Shown here one piece after another: positions 7,401 through 10,000 of a stretch of 10,000 nt of DNA. Source of the stretch: Anaerolinea sp. (GTDB taxonomy: Bacteria; Chloroflexota; Anaerolineae; Anaerolineales; Anaerolineaceae); NCBI GenBank assembly GCA_020216845.1, contig JAIWNK010000137.1, forward strand, positions 1 through 10,000, given 5' to 3'. The position numbers and the translations under genes were made by a program. How positions within the stretch are numbered: the first letter of the stretch is position 1; each line of letters starts with the position of its first letter. The notes beneath the pieces were generated by a model. The model had not been told where the DNA came from. It did not search any database and saw only the letters and a program-made list of their open reading frames with translations.

Positions 7401-9437
7401 CGCCACATTGGCCGTCAGCATTGCCGGTTGGGTAATCGTCGTATCACGCAAAGCCGCCTCAGCTGCCTTCAATGCCTCGGGATCGCCATCCACATAAATA
7501 TAGCTTGTCAGCGAACGGCCAAAAATAGGCGTCATGATTTCATCAGCTTCGCGAAAAGTCTCAGCCACCAATGGCTCCGCTTCACACAGGTCCTTGAGCA
7601 TATTGACATACTGTGAGCCCTGCCCAGGGAAGAGGAAAGCCAACTTGCCCGGCGTGCCACTACCGCGCTGAATGCCCTGTGCCGTCAACGCCGGCCAGGC
7701 AACTTCATTGCCGCTCTCCAAGGCGCGCAGCGCCTTTTCTGCCCGGGCAATCAATTCTTTGCCGTCCTCGAAATCAATAGCCAAGCGCTGCGGCTGAGCG
7801 AGCGCCTCAGCACTCGGCAACATACGTTCGGGCAATTGCCCCTGACGGGCCAACTGCAACGCTGCCGATAACGCATCTTTCAATTCCGCCACCGTGGATG
7901 CACCAAGGAACAACAACCCATTCAAAGGCCTTTGCGCCATCTGTTCCTGCACTTGCGCCGGTTGCGTCTCACGCGCCGGCAACGACACCCCCGGGAAAGA
8001 AGCCTGCGGCTGCGTCAGCAACCCCGGCACCCATTCTTCCAACACGACATGAAAATTCGTCCCGCCAAAGCCAAAGGCGCTCACACCGGCCCGGCGAATC
8101 TCGCCCGGTGCGTTTTGCCAGGGTTGCGCCTCGGTATTGACATAAAACGGTAAATGCTCAAAATCAATTTGTGGGTTCGGCTTATGAAAATTAGCCGAAG
8201 GCGGCAAAGTCCGCTCGGCCAATGCATAGACCGCCTTCAACAGTCCCGCAGCACCCGCCGCACTTTTCAGGTGACCGATGTTGGATTTGACAGACCCCAT
8301 CGCCACGCTATGAACCGGCAGCCCCAGCCCACCGAACACAGCTTGCAGGCTTGCAACTTCGGTCACATCACCAACTCGCGTCGAAGTACCGTGCGCCTCA
8401 ATCAACCCAACCGAAGCAGGCGACACAGCCGCGTTCTTCCAGGCACGCTCCACCGCGCGCTGTTGCCCGGCCGGGTTGGGTGCCGTGATGCCCTTGCCTT
8501 TGCCATCACTACTGCTGCCAATGCCACGAATGACCGCATAAATACGGTCGCCATCCCGTTCCGCATCCACAAGGCGCTTAAGCAAAAAGATTGCCGCACC
8601 TTCACCCATCACAAAACCGTTTGCGCCTTCTGCAAAAGGACGCGAACCATCCGGGCTGAGCGCGCCAATCTTGCTAAACTTGACAAAGCCCTCCACGCTC
8701 ATGTTGCGGTCCACGCCACCGGTCAAGACCGCATCAAACGCGTGCGTCACAAGCCCGTCTACCGCCGCCTGCAAAGCCGCCAGGCTAGAAGCACAAGCCG
8801 CATCGGTAACAAAATTCGGCCCATAAAAATTGAACACATTTGCAATCCGCCCAGCAATAACATTGCCCAACTCCCCCGGCATGGTATCTTCCGTAATGGG
8901 GGGAATGTCGCGAGCAAATTGTGCCTGCATCTGTTGCTGCAAAGCCTGTTGCACCGACGCGGGCAAACTGCGAAACACATCCAAATTGCCCAACGTATCC
9001 AAAAAGTCCGGCAAGTGAATGCGCAAACTGGTGCGGTAATGATTTTCGCCACCCAAGGCATTGCCCAAAATCACCGCCACCCGACTCGGGTCCAAACTGC
9101 GCTGCGGATACCCATAATCCAGCAACGCCTGACGGGCGGCAGCAATGCCCCATTGCTGACTTTCATCCATCACCGCCAACACACTCGGCGGAATGGGGAT
9201 GCCCCATTGCAACGGGGTAAACTCAAAGTCCTGTACCCAGGCGCCAATTTTAGAATACGTCTTATCCGGCACCTTAGGGTCTGGATCGTAATACAAGTCA
9301 CTGCGCCAGCGCTGCGGGGGAACTTCGCGAATAGAATAACGAGCAGCAAGGACGTTCTCCCAGAAACGCCGGGCATTGGGAGCATCGGGCAAAATTGCCC
9401 CGAGGCCAACAATTGCAACCGCTTTGGGGTCGTACAT
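1494..9437 (-). CDS. Giant iterative lipid/polyketide synthase, KS-AT-KS'-ACP-ACP-KR-DH
   Basis: A protein of 2647 aa (residues counted from the ATG at 9437). KS1 is about 4-467: Cys215 in DAACASS, His349 in EAHGTST, His389 in KSNIGH. AT is about 598-897: FPGQGSQ at 603, Ser698 in GHSLGEY, and SHAFH at 799-803, which in this family points to malonyl-CoA. A second, divergent KS spans about 977-1482: Cys1223 in NAACATT, His1371 in SHETYTP, His1411 in NTKGFTGH. Two ACPs follow (about 1567-1647 and 1714-1794), both with LGIDTVKQAE. KR is about 1835-2312, with a structural half and then GGSGGI at 2045-2050, Ser2217, Tyr2230 and Asn2234. A double-hotdog DH closes the protein (about 2352-2647): His2374 in HxxxGxxxxP, HGPAF at 2508, Glu2550 in ExxxQ. 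No ER, methyltransferase or thioesterase is visible; ER is probably supplied by PfaD. The start at Met9 of the longest frame is preferred because AGGAGAA lies 7 bases before it. The layout resembles fused PfaA/PfaC-like secondary-lipid synthases; the product is unknown. Confidence 0.92.
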   Translation of the reverse strand: MYDPKAVAIVGLGAILPDAPNARRFWENVLAARYSIREVPPQRWRSDLYYDPDPKVPDKTYSKIGAWVQDFEFTPLQWGIPIPPSVLAVMDESQQWGIAAARQALLDYGYPQRSLDPSRVAVILGNALGGENHYRTSLRIHLPDFLDTLGNLDVFRSLPASVQQALQQQMQAQFARDIPPITEDTMPGELGNVIAGRIANVFNFYGPNFVTDAACASSLAALQAAVDGLVTHAFDAVLTGGVDRNMSVEGFVKFSKIGALSPDGSRPFAEGANGFVMGEGAAIFLLKRLVDAERDGDRIYAVIRGIGSSSDGKGKGITAPNPAGQQRAVERAWKNAAVSPASVGLIEAHGTSTRVGDVTEVASLQAVFGGLGLPVHSVAMGSVKSNIGHLKSAAGAAGLLKAVYALAERTLPPSANFHKPNPQIDFEHLPFYVNTEAQPWQNAPGEIRRAGVSAFGFGGTNFHVVLEEWVPGLLTQPQASFPGVSLPARETQPAQVQEQMAQRPLNGLLFLGASTVAELKDALSAALQLARQGQLPERMLPSAEALAQPQRLAIDFEDGKELIARAEKALRALESGNEVAWPALTAQGIQRGSGTPGKLAFLFPGQGSQYVNMLKDLCEAEPLVAETFREADEIMTPIFGRSLTSYIYVDGDPEALKAAEAALRDTTITQPAMLTANVALLRLMEKYGYRPDMVIGHSLGEYAALVAAGVLQFHEALEIVSARAQEMKKVSVGDPGGMVAVSAPLAEVERILQSIPEYVVIANVNSPLQCVVGGSTPGLRAALQAFEAAGYQATQIPVSHAFHTQIVASASEPLKQVIGRMSLTQPRIPVIANVTGEVYPSERMAMLELLGQQVASPVQFVKGIETMYALGARVFVEIGPKRVLNALATDILKGREVRLLATNHPRKGAVASFNEALCGLLAAGVGRQAMPQGGDSLPVEVSAPAGTVQAKPTTTAVEAATVAQPVPVAPMGQGVRGSVVISGAALGLPGRERQVFSDDNIERLLNGEMLIEPLPEASRQAILDRRITRLEKSEAGAQWLPIEGLDQTIQLAGQRGYFDPGQEFGFPEERMDACDITTLLAMAAGIDALRDAGIPLVMAYRQTSRGTLLPDRWKLPEALADETGVIFASAFPGLNRMAEEADRYYAFRQVEAQIAELQALLSTLPEAAHPALRARLEVLQAQRAEMDYHLDRRFVFRILSMGHAQFAEQIGARGPNTAVNAACATTTQAIALAEDWVRSGRCRRVVVIAADDVNSGPLAPWVGGGLLASGATTTEAELRKAVLPFDRRRNGMVMGMGAAALVVEAQDALRERGMTGICEILASQIANSAFHATRLDVQHVSEVMERLLQQAEARFGVRPEQVAAKGVFISHETYTPARGGSAAAEIHALRHTFGEHAHEIIVANTKGFTGHAMAVGIEDVLAVKALQLGRVPPIAHYDDAFEPDPELGNLNLSRGGPAALRYALRLGAGFGSQIAMLLLRAIPGQPQRVVPEVYQRWLADVSGYEQATLEVVQHTLRVRHDGPPVRTPARSTWQFGQGPCWFAPVPQDEPEQVAPAASVEQTTSTSATFEEIRQFVLAQVSEKTGYAADMLDPDLDLEADLGIDTVKQAELFATIRQHYNIPRREDLRLADYNTLRKVMAFVQDGLGNLAQVDQPAEAVAETFVPAVTVQEPTPVVAAQAPAAFAMAAVAVEEPTAAATVQEAASPVAAQGAVDRDAICQKVLAVVSQKTGYPPEMLDMGLDLEADLGIDTVKQAEMFAEVRTYYGIPRREDLRLADYNTLARVVDFVEEMLAKAAEQPKPTAEEQHAPEQKAQAHRTVRRRVPVPVLRGRLDLYLPTDVVLDAETVVWIISDQGKVAASLARRLRARSVKVTLLSPEQVGHHLEQPSLTPPHGVYDLTALKAEPNWAEMDDAAWQAALEQRTLPLYHLSRAFPQLRFVVAATRLGGLHGYGAEGATDALGGVVSGLVKALGRERPGCFVKVVDFGEDLPDAQIAARLLEETLNDAGAVEVGWRGEQRFGVATLEQALSQELFDLGDKPVFLVSGGSGGITVPILRDLARRTQGCFYLLGRTALPEDLEDVEWLRRDRNGLRTALIERMGKPTPVQVEQALAGLERAAAVLDLVKEIEQLGGRAVYRVCDVQQAESVRKVVTEIVAAEGRVDVLLHAAGVERSRKIESKPLEEFVATLAIKATGLFNLYKALRAASSMPRAMVLFGSVAGRFGNAGQTDYSAANDLLARMALHFRNTAPNMKVVTLDWGAWGEVGMASRGSLPKLMQRAGVELLSPQEAAPLVYQELVHGVQSGEVVLAGALGLLEEAGRKLEGGLDLEKANRALTEGNPKHIMFSRLTHYDAEQFIWLEAELDPNGQAFLKDHAMNGTPLLPGVMGIEGFSVAAQHIASALGSSGKQLQVVGLEDIQFLAPLKFYRNEARRITWKAQIRAEAEGLTAYVTLESTQSRWQGQAEVQTHFSGKVHLALDASEPLQLAHAPHWNGDYTLGSEQVYRLYFHGPAFQVLEAVQRSGEGLLGRLNPALPPLTDETNLLTNPLLLELCLQTAGLWQAGATGVLALPSAIGRLSLYPVRAAKGTPVYAEVYPRHDAQGRLFFDARVLDEGGQVYLELCDYRTAELPEAIDPALRSLLQPLVSAN
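4056..4739 (-). repeat. Tandem acyl-carrier-protein domains with Ala/Pro/Val-rich linker
   Basis: Two ACP copies lie inside the synthase at 4497-4739 (first) and 4056-4298 (second). By eye, a 61-residue core beginning at KTGY and ending at the last helix differs at only 16 positions, including the shared stretches LDLEADLGIDTVKQAE and IPRREDLRLADYNTL. The DNA is also visibly similar, which suggests duplication or homogenisation. The copies are joined by a flexible linker (about 4299-4496) rich in Ala, Val, Pro and Glu. Tandem ACPs are a hallmark of PUFA-type synthases, where copy number affects yield. Both copies encode Thr (ACG at 4625-4623, ACT at 4187-4185) where the Ser that carries phosphopantetheine normally sits. 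Confidence 0.88.
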
Positions 9438-9444
9438 AGTTGTC

Positions 9445-9451
9445 TTCTCCT
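9445..9451 (-). promoter_or_regulatory. Ribosome binding site deciding the synthase start
   Basis: The minus strand reads AGGAGAA followed by 7 bases and ATG (9437-9435). This near-consensus Shine-Dalgarno site lies inside the reading frame of the longer candidate starting at 9461, which itself has no purine-rich site upstream. The start at 9437 is therefore favoured; it also begins MYDPKAVAIVGLG, close to the usual KS N-terminus. Confidence 0.8.
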
Positions 9452-9503
9452 GAACAATCATGGCTCAGGCAAAAACTGCCTGGCAACGGCTTAAAGCAAC
9501 ACG

Positions 9504-9536
9504 AAAAACAGCGCGCCTCATGACACCATGAGCGCG
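9504..9536 (-). terminator. Probable intrinsic terminator or leader attenuator upstream of the synthase
   Basis: On the minus strand a stem is formed by 9536-9527 and 9522-9512, with a GTGT loop and one bulged base. The inner six pairs are CATGAG/CTCATG and four further G-C pairs lie below the bulge. It is followed three bases later by TTTTT (9508-9504). The shape fits a rho-independent terminator for transcripts arriving from the gene ending at 9641. Because it lies only about 65 bases before the synthase start, it could instead regulate the synthase as an attenuator if the promoter is further upstream. Confidence 0.5.
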
Positions 9537-9586
9537 GATACAGTTGTTTCGGTTGTCTTGCCGCAAAACTCTATTCGTAATAACAC

Positions 9587-9615
9587 ACTGCGGGCGTAGA
9601 AGTTACGCCCGCAGT
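9587..9615 (-). terminator. Strong hairpin after the right-edge gene, possible terminator
   Basis: This is a perfect 12-bp inverted repeat (ACTGCGGGCGTA / TACGCCCGCAGT) with a 5-base loop, GC-rich and starting 25 bases after the stop of the minus-strand gene at 9641. On the minus strand it is followed by GTGTTATTACG, which is T-containing but lacks a clean T-run, so it may terminate poorly, protect an RNA 3' end, or act together with the second hairpin at 9504-9536. Confidence 0.5.
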
Positions 9616-9640
9616 CGGATGAAAAACGACAAACGGTAAT

Positions 9641-10000
9641 TCAACGGCCTGGAATAGCAGCCTCAAGCTCCATCAGGCTTGTTTTCAACTGCGGCACCTG
9701 ACCGCGCGCGGCCTGAACCGTCAAAGCCTGAATACTGGCTTGCAGCCCGGCAAGCTGCGGCCCACCGTGTGCGGCAAGGCTGGCATTTGCATTAGCCGCC
9801 AACTGTGCCAGCGTGTTTAATTCTGCGGGCGAAATTTTTTGATCGGTCAACGCAACTTTCATCTCCTGAACATAGCTGCGCACGCTTGCCAAAGCTTCCA
9901 CTCGATTCGAAGCAACCGCGTTCGGCTGCACAGAAAGCACCTGCTTCTCACGCATCTGAAGTTGTTCTTGAACGGCAGACAGCCACCCTTGTGACTTGAC
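9641..10000 (-). CDS. Hypothetical Ala/Gln/Leu-rich helical protein (C-terminal part, 5' end probably outside window)
   Basis: The frame stops at TGA (9643-9641) and is open without interruption to the right edge, so at least 119 codons are visible. An ATG at 9955 would give 104 aa, but it lacks a good ribosome binding site and similar helix-prone sequence (SAVQEQLQ) continues upstream. The gene therefore probably starts outside the window. The visible part is dominated by Ala, Leu, Gln and Glu with few aromatic residues, no membrane span and no recognisable catalytic motif. It looks like two or three amphipathic helices broken by Gly/Pro (ISPAELN, AAHGGPQ), ending AAIPGR. I do not recognise the family. 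It lies upstream of the synthase on the same strand but is separated from it by two hairpins, so a functional link is not shown. Confidence 0.55.
   Translation of the reverse strand, partial: VKSQGWLSAVQEQLQMREKQVLSVQPNAVASNRVEALASVRSYVQEMKVALTDQKISPAELNTLAQLAANANASLAAHGGPQLAGLQASIQALTVQAARGQVPQLKTSLMELEAAIPGR

Larger units (their letters stand above)
9438..9640. other. Intergenic region upstream of the synthase
   Basis: This 203-base gap contains the synthase Shine-Dalgarno site, the two hairpins listed separately, and a small 6-bp hairpin (9466-9471 with 9477-9482, CAGGCA/TGCCTG on the minus strand). I could not find a convincing -35/-10 pair on the minus strand. The best was a weak TTGCGG, 18 bases, TGTATC arrangement just before the 9512-9536 hairpin, too poor to call. 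Confidence 0.5.

Noticed and set aside
9438..9461. Upstream ATG at 9461 as the synthase start
   Set aside because: It adds only 8 residues, lacks a ribosome binding site, and the strong AGGAGAA lies just before the next in-frame ATG at 9437.
9466..9482. Small inverted repeat CAGGCA/TGCCTG as a terminator or operator
   Set aside because: It has only six base pairs and no T-run following it on either strand; it could arise by chance.
8154..9494. Long plus-strand open frame of 446 codons opposite the first KS domain
   Set aside because: It is antisense to strongly conserved KS sequence, rich in Arg/His/Gln with no recognisable domain, and is best explained as a shadow of the biased codon use of the synthase.
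1..10000. CRISPR arrays, tRNA or rRNA genes, insertion sequences
   Set aside because: I saw no regularly spaced direct repeats, cloverleaf-like sequence, rRNA motifs, transposase motifs or terminal inverted repeats; nearly all of the window is coding.

Overview
The window holds most of a compact lipid or polyketide synthase locus of the PUFA-synthase (Pfa) / secondary-lipid type. About 80% of it is one very large minus-strand gene. The GC content looks moderately high, and every gene has a bacterial look: Shine-Dalgarno site, stop-start junction, tight overlaps. The combination of one fused synthase with a PfaD partner occurs in several phyla, including Chloroflexota, Deltaproteobacteria-type lineages and Actinobacteria. 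I lean weakly towards Chloroflexota (Anaerolineae-like), but nothing here fixes the taxon.

Layout. From the left edge to 791 (+ strand) is the C-terminal part of a PfaD-type trans-acting enoyl reductase. Its stop overlaps by 4 bp the stop of a convergent minus-strand gene at 788-1492, an Sfp-type 4'-phosphopantetheinyl transferase. One base upstream of that start is the stop codon of the giant synthase (1494-9437, minus, 2647 aa), whose domain order reads KS-AT-KS'-ACP-ACP-KR-DH. A 203-base gap (9438-9640) follows. It contains the synthase ribosome binding site and two hairpins that look like transcription terminators or an attenuator. At the right edge a minus-strand frame ends at 9641 and runs off the window; it encodes an Ala/Gln/Leu-rich helical protein that I do not recognise.

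How the parts fit. AT (malonyl-type HAFH motif) loads extender units, KS1 and perhaps KS' condense them, KR and DH reduce and dehydrate, and PfaD supplies the missing enoyl reduction in trans. The Sfp-type enzyme would install the phosphopantetheine arm on the ACPs. This is a full set for iterative fatty-acid-like chain building, without any visible release domain. The product cannot be deduced from sequence.

The most unusual points are: both ACP domains have Thr where the phosphopantetheine-bearing Ser is expected; the second KS keeps a full Cys-His-His set but carries a charged, coiled-coil-like insertion; the DH second-half acid is Glu instead of Asp; and pfaD is convergent to, not co-transcribed with, the synthase.
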